This document shows positions 8,784 to 16,719 of a stretch of DNA of 64,000 nucleotides, in pieces (positions within the stretch are counted from its first letter, which is position 1; each line of letters opens with the position of its first letter). A program made the translations under genes and the position numbers. The stretch is taken from the NCBI RefSeq assembly GCF_000702505.1, contig NZ_JNIM01000001.1, positions 2,728,001 through 2,792,000 of the forward strand, in the 5' to 3' direction. The notes beneath the pieces were generated by a model that saw nothing but the letters and a program-made list of their open reading frames with translations, searched no databases and was not told the DNA's origin. The stretch is from Thermogemmatispora carboxidivorans. Lineage in GTDB: Bacteria; Chloroflexota; Ktedonobacteria; Ktedonobacterales; Ktedonobacteraceae.

Positions 8784-9393
8784 GGAAGAGATAGAAACGT
8801 GGTGGCTGGATGTGACCGATCTGAAACAGTTTGCCTGCTGTCCTCGCCTGATTTACTATCGCTATACCTGGCCAACCATCCGCCCCCTGACCCTGGCTAT
8901 GCAGGCCGGCAAGGAGAGTCATCGCGCAGAGGCTCCGCTCCACGAGGTCCGCCGCAGCCTGCGCCGCTACGGCCTCGCTGAAGGTGAGCGGCTCTTTCAT
9001 CAGCCGCTGATTTCCAGACGGCTGGGTCTCAAGGGGCGTGTTGATCTGTTGATTGTGTCACCATCGCTGGCCGCCCCGCTGCGCGAGGCGACCATTGTCG
9101 AGTATAAGGATTCGGAGCGCCAGAGCCAGGCCCACTTTATGCTCCAGCTAGCTGCCTATGCCCTGATGGTCGAGGAAGAGCTGGGTCTCCCTATCAGGGG
9201 CGCGTTCTTATATAGCCTCCCTCTGCGCCAGGCCGAACCGGTGCCGTTGACACGCGCGCTGCGTCGCCGTGTTGAGACAACAGTGGCGGCGATCCGTCAG
9301 AGCCTGCAGACAGAGCGCCTGCCAGGGCCTACGGCTCAGCAGCGGCGCTGTCCGCTGTGCGAGTTCCGACGCTTCTGCAACGACGTGGTGTGA
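8755..9393 (+). CDS. cas4: CRISPR-associated exonuclease Cas4
   Basis: Cas4 trims prespacers and checks for the PAM before integration by Cas1-Cas2. The 212-residue protein shows the family's elements in order: an N-terminal cysteine motif (Cys28/Cys29 in FACCPRLIYYRYT), the RecB nuclease residues Asp in RVDLLIV and Glu-x-Lys in VEYKDS, a following QLAAYALM helix, and C-terminal iron-sulfur cysteines Cys199, Cys202 and Cys208 in CPLCEFRRFC. The ATG at 8755 is placed 6 bases after GAAGGAGG; a GTG immediately before it is also possible. It overlaps the end of cas2 and closes the adaptation module. Confidence 0.95.
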   Translation: MEERSLHLLEEEIETWWLDVTDLKQFACCPRLIYYRYTWPTIRPLTLAMQAGKESHRAEAPLHEVRRSLRRYGLAEGERLFHQPLISRRLGLKGRVDLLIVSPSLAAPLREATIVEYKDSERQSQAHFMLQLAAYALMVEEELGLPIRGAFLYSLPLRQAEPVPLTRALRRRVETTVAAIRQSLQTERLPGPTAQQRRCPLCEFRRFCNDVV

Positions 9394-9460
9394 GTGAAGG
9401 GGGAGGGGAGCAGGAGAGTAGAAAGCTAAGGCAAGGGGCCTGTCTGAGAGAAGAGAGCGG

Positions 9461-9496
9461 GATTCCGACGATTTAGCGGAATCGCCTGGCTATACT
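9461..9496 (+). promoter_or_regulatory. Palindromic operator and -10 upstream of the WYL regulator
   Basis: Positions 9461-9483 repeat the palindrome found before cas1 (arms GATTCCG and CGGAATC, centre ACGATTTAG). A good -10 hexamer TATACT follows at 9491-9496. The left arm and centre would cover the -35 region of that promoter, so a protein bound here should block RNA polymerase. The site is 84 bases upstream of the regulator's start codon, which fits autoregulation of the WYL gene and control of the interference genes behind it. Confidence 0.72.
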
Positions 9497-9579
9497 GCTC
9501 CCCAGAGCAGCAGCAGGCCCCCTGGCCCCACTCCTCTGCCAGGCTAAGACAAGAGCACCAAGGGAAAGGAGATGCCGCC

Positions 9580-10638
9580 TTGAATATCGAGACCATGAAG
9601 CGGGTCCACCGCCTGCAGACGATCATTCACCTGTTCGAGAGCCAGGTGCAGCGGCGTTGGCGTACCCGCGAGATCGCTGAGCGGCTGGGCATCAATGAGG
9701 ATACGGCGAACAAGTACCTGAATGAGCTGCAGGTGACCGGCCTGCTGCCTCTCACAAAAGAGGGCCTCTACTGGTTTTTGCCGGAAGGGGCGGTCATCCC
9801 CAGGTTGCAGCTCTCCCTGAGCTATCCCGAGGCGGTGGGCCTCTATCTGGCTGGTCGCCTCCTGGCCCAAACGCGCGATGAGCGTAACTGGCATCTGACG
9901 ATGGCTCTGCATAAGTTAGTAGAGGCCCTGCCTGCTCCCGTACGCGAGCAACAGGAGACTATCGCCGCGCTGCTGCTCACGGAGGATAGCGAAAGGGAGG
10001 ATTTTTCAGCGATTTTTCTCGCGCTGGCCTGTGGCTGGGTCCAGCATCGGCGCATCCGCCTGATCTACGAGCCGCCGCGCAAGAACCGTTTTGAGACGCT
10101 TTTCGATCCCTATCTGCTGGAACCATCAGCTATCGGACGGACCATCTATGTGCTCGGCTACAGTCATACTGTGCGGTCCTTGCGTACTTTGAAGCTGGAG
10201 CGCATCCGGCATGCAGAGCTAACCAGTGAGGCCTTTGTCCCTGATCCCTCCTTTAAGGCTGAGGAATTGCTGCAGCGGGCCTGGGGCGTGATGTACGGCG
10301 ATGAGGAACCGGTCAGGGTGCGTCTGCACTTCAGCAGCCAGGTGGTGAAGCGGGTGCGTGAGACGCGCTGGCATCCGTCGCAGGAGATTCGTCTGACGCG
10401 CGACGGCTGCGAGTGGACGGCCCTGATCGGTGATCTGGTCGAGATCGAACCCTGGGTTCGCGGTTGGGGCGCCGACTGTGTGGTGTTGGAGCCGGAAGAG
10501 TTGCGCCAGCGTGTCATCAGCCACGTCCAACGAGCCAGCCAGAACTACGGCTTGCAGCCCGCCCCTCTCTCTACCCACGAGCCAGGCAGGCTCAATGCGG
10601 ATCTGTTCCGCCGCCCCACCCGGCCAGAAGAGGCTTAA
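9580..10638 (+). CDS. WYL-domain transcriptional regulator of the cas locus
   Basis: This 352-residue DNA-binding protein has an N-terminal winged helix-turn-helix (about residues 8-65, with RTREIAERLGINEDTANKYL as the recognition region). A WYL domain covers about 145-220 (IRLIYEPPRKNRF and IYVLGYSHTVRSLRTLKLERI). A WCX-like C-terminal region ends in VRGWGADCVVLEPEEL. WYL proteins bind nucleic-acid ligands and repress or activate defence genes, including some CRISPR-Cas loci. A TTG start at 9580 is preferred because AAAGGAG lies 8 bases upstream; the first ATG (9595) has no ribosome site. It sits between the adaptation and interference genes, and two matching palindromes flank its transcription unit and that of cas1. 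I infer that it binds them. Confidence 0.9.
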   Translation: MNIETMKRVHRLQTIIHLFESQVQRRWRTREIAERLGINEDTANKYLNELQVTGLLPLTKEGLYWFLPEGAVIPRLQLSLSYPEAVGLYLAGRLLAQTRDERNWHLTMALHKLVEALPAPVREQQETIAALLLTEDSEREDFSAIFLALACGWVQHRRIRLIYEPPRKNRFETLFDPYLLEPSAIGRTIYVLGYSHTVRSLRTLKLERIRHAELTSEAFVPDPSFKAEELLQRAWGVMYGDEEPVRVRLHFSSQVVKRVRETRWHPSQEIRLTRDGCEWTALIGDLVEIEPWVRGWGADCVVLEPEELRQRVISHVQRASQNYGLQPAPLSTHEPGRLNADLFRRPTRPEEA

Positions 10639-10679
10639 GTGAAAGAAAGAAAGAAAGAAAGGAGTGAGCGGTTCCCCTT

Positions 10680-13304
10680 ATGAAGACTCTCTATCCCTAT
10701 CAGGAGCGCGTGCTACAGGTGCTGGCCCAGGGCCGCAATGTGATTCTGGTCATTCCGACGGGCGGCGGGAAGACGCTGGCTGCCCTGCTGCCCTTTCTAC
10801 AGAGCTGCGCCTTCAACGATGGGACGCTGCCCGGAAAGGCGCTCTACGTTTCGCCCATGCGGGTGCTGGCCACGCAGTTCACCAGAACCTGCCGCCAGTT
10901 ACTGGAGGAGGAGCTGAACCCGCTCTTGATCGAGCCTCTGCGCCAACGCTATGCCCAGTTCGGGCGTCCACTGCTCAGTTTGCAAACAGGCGAGTCGCCA
11001 GACGATCCCCAGTTCGAGTCATTGATCACGTCCTGCACGATCGATCAGGTGCTGGCCAGCGCTCTCGGCGTGCCCTATAGCGTCGACGGGGCACGGGCCA
11101 ATATCAATGTTGGTCTGCTCGCCAGCACCTACCTGATTCTGGATGAGCCGCATCTCTATCCGTTAAATCGGCAGGGCCAGAGCTGCTTTGGCGCCTTGAC
11201 AACGACGATCGAGTTGCTGCGCCAGCTCAAAGGCCTGGCGCGCTTTATCTTCATGAGTGCGACGCTCTCCAGGCCGCTGGTGGAGCAACTGGCGCAGATG
11301 ATCGACGCTGAGGTGATTGAGGCGAGCGATGAGGAGCTGGCCGCCCTGGCCAGGGGACGTCAGCGCGTCTTTCAGCGCGTGGCGGAGCCACTGAGCGCTG
11401 AGCAGGTGCTTGCGCGTCACCAGCGCTGCTCTCTGGTGGTCTGTAACCGTGTCGAGCGCGCCCAGGAGCTGTATCTGCAGCTTGATGAGCTGATTCAAGC
11501 GCGCGGCCTTGACATCCGTCTGCAACTGCTGCACAGCCGCTTTAGCGATGAGGACCGGCGCCGTCAAGGCGAGGAACTGCAGCGTTTGCTTGGCCCCGCC
11601 GCCTGGGATGAGAAGAGCGAGCGTTATCAGGGCGAGAATGCGATTGTGGTGGCGACGCAGGTGGTCGAGGTGGGCCTTGATATCTCGGTTGAGACGCTGC
11701 ACAGCGAGCTGTCACCGGCCAATAGCCTGATCCAGCGCGCTGGACGCTGCGCGCGCTTCCCTCACCAGCAGGGGCAGGTCTTTGTCTACTCCCTTCCCGT
11801 CGATGATCAGGGCCAGGCGCAGACACTGCCCTACGAGCCGGAACCCTGTCAACGCACGTGGGAGGCCCTGGCCGAGTACGATGGCCAGGTCGTGGGCTTT
11901 CAGGAGGAGCGCCGCCTGCTCGATATGGTCCATTGTGAGAGTGATCTCCAGTTGCTGGCGCGCTATGAGGAGCAACGGCCCCATCTGCTTGAGAAGATGG
12001 TCTGCAGCTTGAGGAAGCCCGATCCACGTGTGCGCTCTACGCTGATTCGCGATGATCTGCAAGTGGCGCTGCTGGTGCACGATGCCCCCGAAGAGGAGAT
12101 CGTCACAGCGCCCTGGCAATGGCAGCTTTTCACACTGCGTCCCAGTCTGCTGCAGGGTCGGCACTGGCAGGCCCTACAGGAGCGGGCCGCCGCGCTGGGT
12201 CTCGATTGGGTGTGCAAACAAGCGATGCTCATGGATACCGGGAGTGGGAGAGTAGCCCAGGGCGAGGACCATAGCCGGACCAGGAGCGAGACAGCAGCCC
12301 AGGGCGAGGATGATAGCCGGCGCGAGCCACTGTATACGTGGGAGCCGGTGACCAACCCGGCCCAGATCAGTAGTGCCCTGGTGCTGGCTTTGCCGCAGGC
12401 CCTGGTGACCTACGATCGCGATCTGGGCCTGGTCTTCCGCGACGGGCGCCTGCCATTGCCAGCGCGCTGGCAAGAGCGCCTTGAGGGCATGCGCTACCAG
12501 AGCCGTCCGCAGGAGCGGCGGCGTTCAGGTGCGGCCAGTCAGACGGTCTCACGCCAGCGCTACGAGGAGCACATTGGGGGACTGGCCGACGCCTACCATT
12601 ACGGCCTCTATCATGAGCTGGCCTATGCGCTGCGTCGCCTGGAGGAGCGCATGGGATTGGCAACGGGCACGATTGATCAGGCCATTCAGTTAGCGCTGGC
12701 TCTGCACGATCTGGGGAAACTGGCTGAGGGCTGGCAGCGGTGGGCCCGCGCCTGGGAACGCCTCTATCACGAAAAGAAGGGTCTGCACTATCAGGAGCCG
12801 GCAGCCGATTATCTCTTTGCCAAGACGACCTATGACGTGCGAGCCCGCGAAGAGCGACAGTGGGAGCAAGAGCTAGCAGAACGCCGTCCTAACCACGCCT
12901 GTGAGAGTGTGGCCCTGGCACGCCGCTTCATCGTGGACTGCCTTGGCGCGACAACGCCGGCAAGCCCCTCTGCACCCGTGGTGCGGGCAACCTGCTATGC
13001 CATTGCCCGTCATCATACCACAGGGGCTCACGAATATGGTGCGAGCAGGCTGGCGCCAGGAGCCTTAGAGGCGGTGCGGCGAGCCTTAGCTCTGGTACAG
13101 CGCGAGACCTCGCCTCGGCCCATGAACCTGCAGTTGATCCAGCCAGAGTGCCAGCAAGGAGATCTCTTCCCCGAGAATGCCAGGTCAGGGAAGTTCAGTC
13201 AGCCCGCTCTGGACCTGCACAAACCTCAGTACGAAACCTGGCTGGCCTTTGTCATGACACGGGCTTTGCGCCTGGCCGACCAGCGCGCCGACGCGTATCG
13301 CTGA
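10680..13304 (+). CDS. cas3: Cas3 helicase-nuclease with C-terminal HD domain
   Basis: Cas3 is recruited by Cascade to unwind and degrade target DNA. In this 874-residue protein the helicase comes first: Walker A IPTGGGKT with Lys31, DEPH box at residues 155-158, MSATLS, and motif VI SLIQRAGRCARF. The HD nuclease lies at the C-terminus, with His676-Asp677 in LALHDLGKLAEGW and His778-His779 in ARHHTT. Most type I Cas3 proteins have the HD domain first, so the order is notable. An in-frame duplication encodes two similar AAQGED-type segments near residues 525-547. The ATG has only a distant GGAG (15 bases), yet no other in-frame start exists before the stop at 10665. It probably shares a transcript with the WYL gene. 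Confidence 0.93.
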   Translation: MKTLYPYQERVLQVLAQGRNVILVIPTGGGKTLAALLPFLQSCAFNDGTLPGKALYVSPMRVLATQFTRTCRQLLEEELNPLLIEPLRQRYAQFGRPLLSLQTGESPDDPQFESLITSCTIDQVLASALGVPYSVDGARANINVGLLASTYLILDEPHLYPLNRQGQSCFGALTTTIELLRQLKGLARFIFMSATLSRPLVEQLAQMIDAEVIEASDEELAALARGRQRVFQRVAEPLSAEQVLARHQRCSLVVCNRVERAQELYLQLDELIQARGLDIRLQLLHSRFSDEDRRRQGEELQRLLGPAAWDEKSERYQGENAIVVATQVVEVGLDISVETLHSELSPANSLIQRAGRCARFPHQQGQVFVYSLPVDDQGQAQTLPYEPEPCQRTWEALAEYDGQVVGFQEERRLLDMVHCESDLQLLARYEEQRPHLLEKMVCSLRKPDPRVRSTLIRDDLQVALLVHDAPEEEIVTAPWQWQLFTLRPSLLQGRHWQALQERAAALGLDWVCKQAMLMDTGSGRVAQGEDHSRTRSETAAQGEDDSRREPLYTWEPVTNPAQISSALVLALPQALVTYDRDLGLVFRDGRLPLPARWQERLEGMRYQSRPQERRRSGAASQTVSRQRYEEHIGGLADAYHYGLYHELAYALRRLEERMGLATGTIDQAIQLALALHDLGKLAEGWQRWARAWERLYHEKKGLHYQEPAADYLFAKTTYDVRAREERQWEQELAERRPNHACESVALARRFIVDCLGATTPASPSAPVVRATCYAIARHHTTGAHEYGASRLAPGALEAVRRALALVQRETSPRPMNLQLIQPECQQGDLFPENARSGKFSQPALDLHKPQYETWLAFVMTRALRLADQRADAYR

Positions 13305-13350
13305 TGAGAGTATCCTCAAGTCGGATCGAATAGAAAGGAGGTGAAAGAGG

Positions 13351-13500
13351 TTTAAAAGCACTACTCTTTCAGTATCCTCTTACCCCGAAGCCTATGAGAA
13401 CAGCAGCGGGCAGATCGTCGGGTTTTAGTTTAGCATGGCTGTCCCCATGTTGACAAGGTCCATATAATATATGGCAAATCAACCTAGTAGTGCTTTGAAA
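13351..13500. repeat. Inverted repeat-like arms flanking a promoter between cas3 and cas8
   Basis: The left arm TTTAAAAGCACTACT (13351-13365) and the right arm AGTAGTGCTTTGAAA (13486-13500) are inverted copies, matching at 14 of 15 bases and 135 bases apart. Read on the + strand, the right arm sits in AATCAACCTAGTAGTGC followed by TTTGAAAA. Its end resembles the -TTGAAA(C/G) end of many type I CRISPR repeats. The left arm is also enclosed by an 8-bp hairpin (TGAAAGAG 13342-13349 with CTCTTTCA 13364-13371) next to a strong but apparently unused AAAGGAGGT at about 13335-13343. These could be degenerate CRISPR repeats, a small inverted-repeat element or RNA structure. Confidence 0.6.
13460..13474 (+). 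promoter_or_regulatory. Promoter -10 within a dyad before the small membrane ORF
   Basis: TATAAT at 13463-13468 lies inside a perfect 7-bp dyad CCATATA-A-TATATGG. TTGACA occurs at 13450-13455, but it is only 7 bases from the TATAAT, too close to act as its -35. Transcription would begin near 13475, in front of the repeat-like arm and the small ORF at 13512. The dyad covering the -10 suggests repression by a bound protein; no candidate regulator is evident other than the WYL protein, whose presumed site looks different. Confidence 0.45.
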
Positions 13501-13511
13501 AGGGGGAGGGC

Positions 13512-13889
13512 ATGCTAAACGTCAAGCCCGGCGTCCAAGCGCTATTTATCCTGTGTGTAACAACAGTGACACTCGTTCTAATTGTGCTGGTCTTCATAGG
13601 AAACTCTACCCAATTCAGCCAGCTAGTAGAATTCATGATGCTCTTGGGATCTTTAGTTATCGGACAATCAAGCAGATTCAGAAGAGGAACTCAACATGAC
13701 AACGCTCTATGTCAACAAAGCGAGCGGGACATTCGCCGATACCCTGCTCGCCCTGGGCGTAGCCGATCTCATGCGGCTCGTCCTGACGCGCCTGGGCCGT
13801 CTGGAGCAGTCACTGGAGATCTACGACGCCGGCCGGAGCTTTCTGATCCAGCTCCCTCCCGTCGAAGAAAGCGACCTGGCGAGCAGTAA
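13512..13889 (+). CDS. Small two-helix membrane protein ORF overlapping the cas8 start
   Basis: A GGGGGAGGGC ribosome site 4 bases before ATG 13512 opens a frame whose first 55 residues look like a real membrane peptide. The segments are ALFILCVTTVTLVLIVLVFI and EFMMLLGSLVIG, separated by a short polar loop. After about residue 60 the frame runs into cas8 (start 13696) and becomes arginine-rich out-of-frame sequence, ending at 13889. The true product may therefore be a fusion artefact of a lost stop codon. The DNA of this stretch is clearly poorer in GC than the cas genes on either side, suggesting separate origin. I do not recognise the protein; a membrane toxin or accessory Cas protein is possible but unproven. 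Confidence 0.4.
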   Translation: MLNVKPGVQALFILCVTTVTLVLIVLVFIGNSTQFSQLVEFMMLLGSLVIGQSSRFRRGTQHDNALCQQSERDIRRYPARPGRSRSHAARPDAPGPSGAVTGDLRRRPELSDPAPSRRRKRPGEQ

Positions 13890-15606
13890 CCGCCTCCCCC
13901 TGCTGCGCCCCCTAAGCACCGCCAAACAGCAGGAGCGGCAGGCGAAGAAGGGGCGCACATTCAGCGAGGTCGAGATCTTCGACTACGAGGCCGAGCAAGA
14001 GAAACAGCGTCAGCTACAGGCACAGCTCGCCAAACTGTCGTCCGAGCAGCGGTCGCCAAAAGCGCGCCTCAACCCTTCTCCAGAGCTGCAGCAGATCCTG
14101 AGCAACGGCCCCAGCCCTGAGCTGGAGCACTACAAGGCCATCAACGTCATGAAGGTCGCCGACACCTTCAATGAGCTGGCGCTGCGTTGGGAGAGCCTGA
14201 GCGCCGAGCAGCAATGGTTTGCCATGCGTCTGCTCTTCCGCCTTTTCTCCGAGCCGCTCAACGACGTCGAGCAGGCGCAACGCACCTGGGAGAAGTGGGC
14301 CAAGGAGCAGGGCCTCGGTGGCAAGACACAGGCCACTGCCGTGCAACTGCTCAACCCGACCAGTGGCAAAGGGGCCAATGCCCCCAAAAGCAACCGTCTG
14401 GCAGTTGGCGGCCTGGAAAGCTTCTGGCTGCTGGAGCTGGTCAAGTTCCGCGGCTTCATGCTGGGCGCCGCTCCCTATATGCTCAGCGGCAGCAAGGACC
14501 GCAAGACCTTCGTGGTGCTGCCCGAAAAGGTCGAGCTGGAGACACTCAGGACCATTATGCAGAAGTTTCGCGAGATCTGCTGGTCCAGTACGGCCATCAA
14601 ACAGGATATTCTGGCCGCCCTGCGCCTGGCCCAGGTTCTTGTGAACCACCGGCGCAACGAGCTGGCGAGCAGCCAGAACCTTGACCCGGACGAGCTTCCT
14701 CCCCTGGTCAGTATCACCCACGGGCTTGACGTGGCTTTCTACAAGGACATGGGCAGCGCCCACGCGGTGATGAACGTCTCGACCATCAATCTGCCTTCGT
14801 GGCTGCCGCCGCGCCCGCGCTCCGTCGCCGAGGCCACGCAGATCGATGAGCTGCTGGACGAGCACATCGCCATCATCAATCGCATCGAGGGACCGCAAGG
14901 GAAAGAAGGTAGCGAAGAGCTAGAGCTGCTGCGCATCTACCGCGACTTTCTCTCCAGTCACGATCTGCGCCTCTTCTGGCGCTTCGCCGCCAGCTATGGC
15001 CCTTACCTGTTCCGTCAGCGGGAACGCGAGAAAAACGAGAAGCGCTGGCTCAAGCAGTTTGCCAGCCAGGGATTGGACAAACTTCTATTACTGGAGAGTG
15101 CTGCAATGGAAACGAAAAAAGGAACTCAGGACCTGAAACTGACTCCCATCCTTCAGAACAAAGGCTTCCAGCGCATCGCCTCAGCCATCCGCGAGGCAAC
15201 GGTCAACGCCCAGCGCCGCCGCTTCCAGGATAACAACTATCCCTACGAGGTGCGCTACGGACTGGGGCAGGAACTGCTGCGCAAGATCCATCGCCGCGAC
15301 GAATTCATGCAAGCCCTCAGCGAGTTTCTGCTGCATTACAACGCCGAGACCGCGCGCGAAGAGGAGAAAGTGGCACAGAAGCTGGGACGCGCCTTGCGTT
15401 CAGAGGACTACAGCCAGCATCATCTGCGCTACCCCGTCACGACCAGCGATATCGACGAGTTCGCGACCCTCTTCGACCAGTACCCCTGCGAGCTGGTGGC
15501 CTCGATGCTGCTCTCTTATGGCTATGCCCGCTGGGGCAAGGCCGCAGAAAGCAGCCAGAGCGAGGAGGGCACAGAGGCGGCTGCCGCTCAAAGTTCACAG
15601 TCCTGA
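13696..15606 (+). CDS. cas8: Cas8-like large subunit of a type I Cascade
   Basis: This 636-residue protein is placed as the Cascade large subunit, which recognises the PAM and helps load target DNA. The call rests on position (between cas3 and cas7), size and the absence of another candidate; no signature motif of a named Cas8 subfamily is recognised. The middle is mixed alpha/beta with a basic linker (residues 65-115, rich in Lys, Gln and Glu). From about residue 470 to the end it is helical and resembles a small-subunit (Cas11) domain. GAGG lies 8 bases before the ATG. A strong internal ribosome site precedes Met471 (see the separate entry). No independent cas11 gene is present in the locus, so the C-terminal region probably supplies that function. 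Confidence 0.75.
   Translation: MTTLYVNKASGTFADTLLALGVADLMRLVLTRLGRLEQSLEIYDAGRSFLIQLPPVEESDLASSNRLPLLRPLSTAKQQERQAKKGRTFSEVEIFDYEAEQEKQRQLQAQLAKLSSEQRSPKARLNPSPELQQILSNGPSPELEHYKAINVMKVADTFNELALRWESLSAEQQWFAMRLLFRLFSEPLNDVEQAQRTWEKWAKEQGLGGKTQATAVQLLNPTSGKGANAPKSNRLAVGGLESFWLLELVKFRGFMLGAAPYMLSGSKDRKTFVVLPEKVELETLRTIMQKFREICWSSTAIKQDILAALRLAQVLVNHRRNELASSQNLDPDELPPLVSITHGLDVAFYKDMGSAHAVMNVSTINLPSWLPPRPRSVAEATQIDELLDEHIAIINRIEGPQGKEGSEELELLRIYRDFLSSHDLRLFWRFAASYGPYLFRQREREKNEKRWLKQFASQGLDKLLLLESAAMETKKGTQDLKLTPILQNKGFQRIASAIREATVNAQRRRFQDNNYPYEVRYGLGQELLRKIHRRDEFMQALSEFLLHYNAETAREEEKVAQKLGRALRSEDYSQHHLRYPVTTSDIDEFATLFDQYPCELVASMLLSYGYARWGKAAESSQSEEGTEAAAAQSSQS
15106..15606 (+). CDS. Candidate internally initiated Cas11 small subunit
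   Basis: Inside cas8, GGAGAG at 15093-15098 is followed after 7 bases by an in-frame ATG at 15106, and translation from there gives 166 residues beginning METKKGTQDLKL. Size and predicted helical content match Cas11 small subunits, which line the Cascade belly and hold the non-target strand. Internal translation of Cas11 from within the large-subunit gene is established for several type I subtypes (I-B, I-C, I-D). Here it is inferred from the ribosome site, the frame and the lack of a separate small-subunit gene. Confidence 0.6.
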   Translation: METKKGTQDLKLTPILQNKGFQRIASAIREATVNAQRRRFQDNNYPYEVRYGLGQELLRKIHRRDEFMQALSEFLLHYNAETAREEEKVAQKLGRALRSEDYSQHHLRYPVTTSDIDEFATLFDQYPCELVASMLLSYGYARWGKAAESSQSEEGTEAAAAQSSQS

Positions 15607-15679
15607 TTCATCGTTCACTTCCTACAAGCAAGAATAACCGCAACGACAACTCATCATAAAGAAAGAGAGGAATCGAACT

Positions 15680-16672
15680 ATGGCCAACACACCGGTCTCG
15701 CTCTCAATTGCTGCGCGCATGACCCTGAACATGCACAGCCTCAACAACGAAGGTGGCGAGGGGAACCAGATTCAGACGCGCATGGTCGATATCGTCGGCG
15801 ACGATGGTCTGCTGCACACCGTCAACGCCATCTCTGGCGACATGCTCAAGCATGTCCTTATGGAGCACTTCTATCGCCGTGCACGTGAGGAGGGCTTGAG
15901 CCTCTGCGCTGGCTGTCAGCAGTTCGACGCCAACCGCATCAATGCCGACAGCGACTTTATTCAGGGGGCCGGCAGTACTGGCGCTGCCCTCATCGACGGC
16001 CTGCTGCAGCGCTGCGCTATGGACGACGTTGGTGGGATTCTGGTGACTGAAGGTGGGCGTTCGGTCCCGCGCAAGTCGGTTTGTGAATTCGGCTGGGTTG
16101 TAGCCCTGCCCGAGCGCGTACGGACCGATAGCTACTTCCACGTCAAGTACGCCCTGGAGCGCGGCCCGGGCGCGACGCGCAAGGATGAGAGCAACGAACA
16201 CAAAGGGGCCAACCTTGGGCAAAGCATTTTCCATCGCCCGGCCTCCAGCGGCGTCTACGCCGTGGTCTGCCACGTCGAGCTGAGCCGGGTGGGCTACAAC
16301 GATATCGCGCAGAACTACGCCATCAGCGTCGAAGAGCGCCAGCGCCGCACTCGCGTCCTGCTTGAAAGCCTGCTCTACAGCTTCCTGGAGCTAAACGGCG
16401 CCATGCGTTCGACCCAGCTCCCTCACCTGCTGGCCCTGGAAGGCTTCATCAGCACCAGCGACACCGCCACGCCGGCGCCGCTGGTCAGTCCGCTGCTGGG
16501 CGGCAGCGACGAGCCGCAAGCCTACCGCGAGCAGGCGGAGGCCATTGTTCACGCCCTGAACGGCGCTGGTCCCCAGCATGTGCGCCTGCAGACCTTCGAT
16601 ACGCTGGCCGAGTTCTCGCAGCAGATGCGCTCGCTGATCGACAGCATTACCCCCGAGGCGGCGTCGGCCTAG
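15680..16672 (+). CDS. cas7: Cas7 backbone subunit, DevR/Csa2 family
   Basis: Cas7 polymerises along the crRNA to form the Cascade backbone. The 330-residue product has the family start SLSIAARMTLNMHSLNNEG, followed by the Gln-rich segment NQIQTRMVDIV. Next comes the DevR-type motif AISGDMLKHVLMEHF at about residues 51-65, and then the central NEHKGANLGQSIFHRPASSG loop. These are features of the archaeal-type Cas7 (Csa2/DevR) found in types I-A and I-B. The gene follows cas8 by 73 bases with an AGAGAGGAA ribosome site and precedes cas5, as in a standard Cascade operon. Confidence 0.92.
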   Translation: MANTPVSLSIAARMTLNMHSLNNEGGEGNQIQTRMVDIVGDDGLLHTVNAISGDMLKHVLMEHFYRRAREEGLSLCAGCQQFDANRINADSDFIQGAGSTGAALIDGLLQRCAMDDVGGILVTEGGRSVPRKSVCEFGWVVALPERVRTDSYFHVKYALERGPGATRKDESNEHKGANLGQSIFHRPASSGVYAVVCHVELSRVGYNDIAQNYAISVEERQRRTRVLLESLLYSFLELNGAMRSTQLPHLLALEGFISTSDTATPAPLVSPLLGGSDEPQAYREQAEAIVHALNGAGPQHVRLQTFDTLAEFSQQMRSLIDSITPEAASA

Positions 16673-16719
16673 ATCGGTAGGTCAGTTGGCAGATCACACA
16701 GAAAGGAGGCAGACGAGCA

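Noticed and set aside
13450-13468. TTGACA and TATAAT as one promoter
   Set aside because: The hexamers at 13450-13455 and 13463-13468 are only 7 bases apart, far too close for sigma-70 recognition, so the TTGACA is not taken as the -35 of this site.
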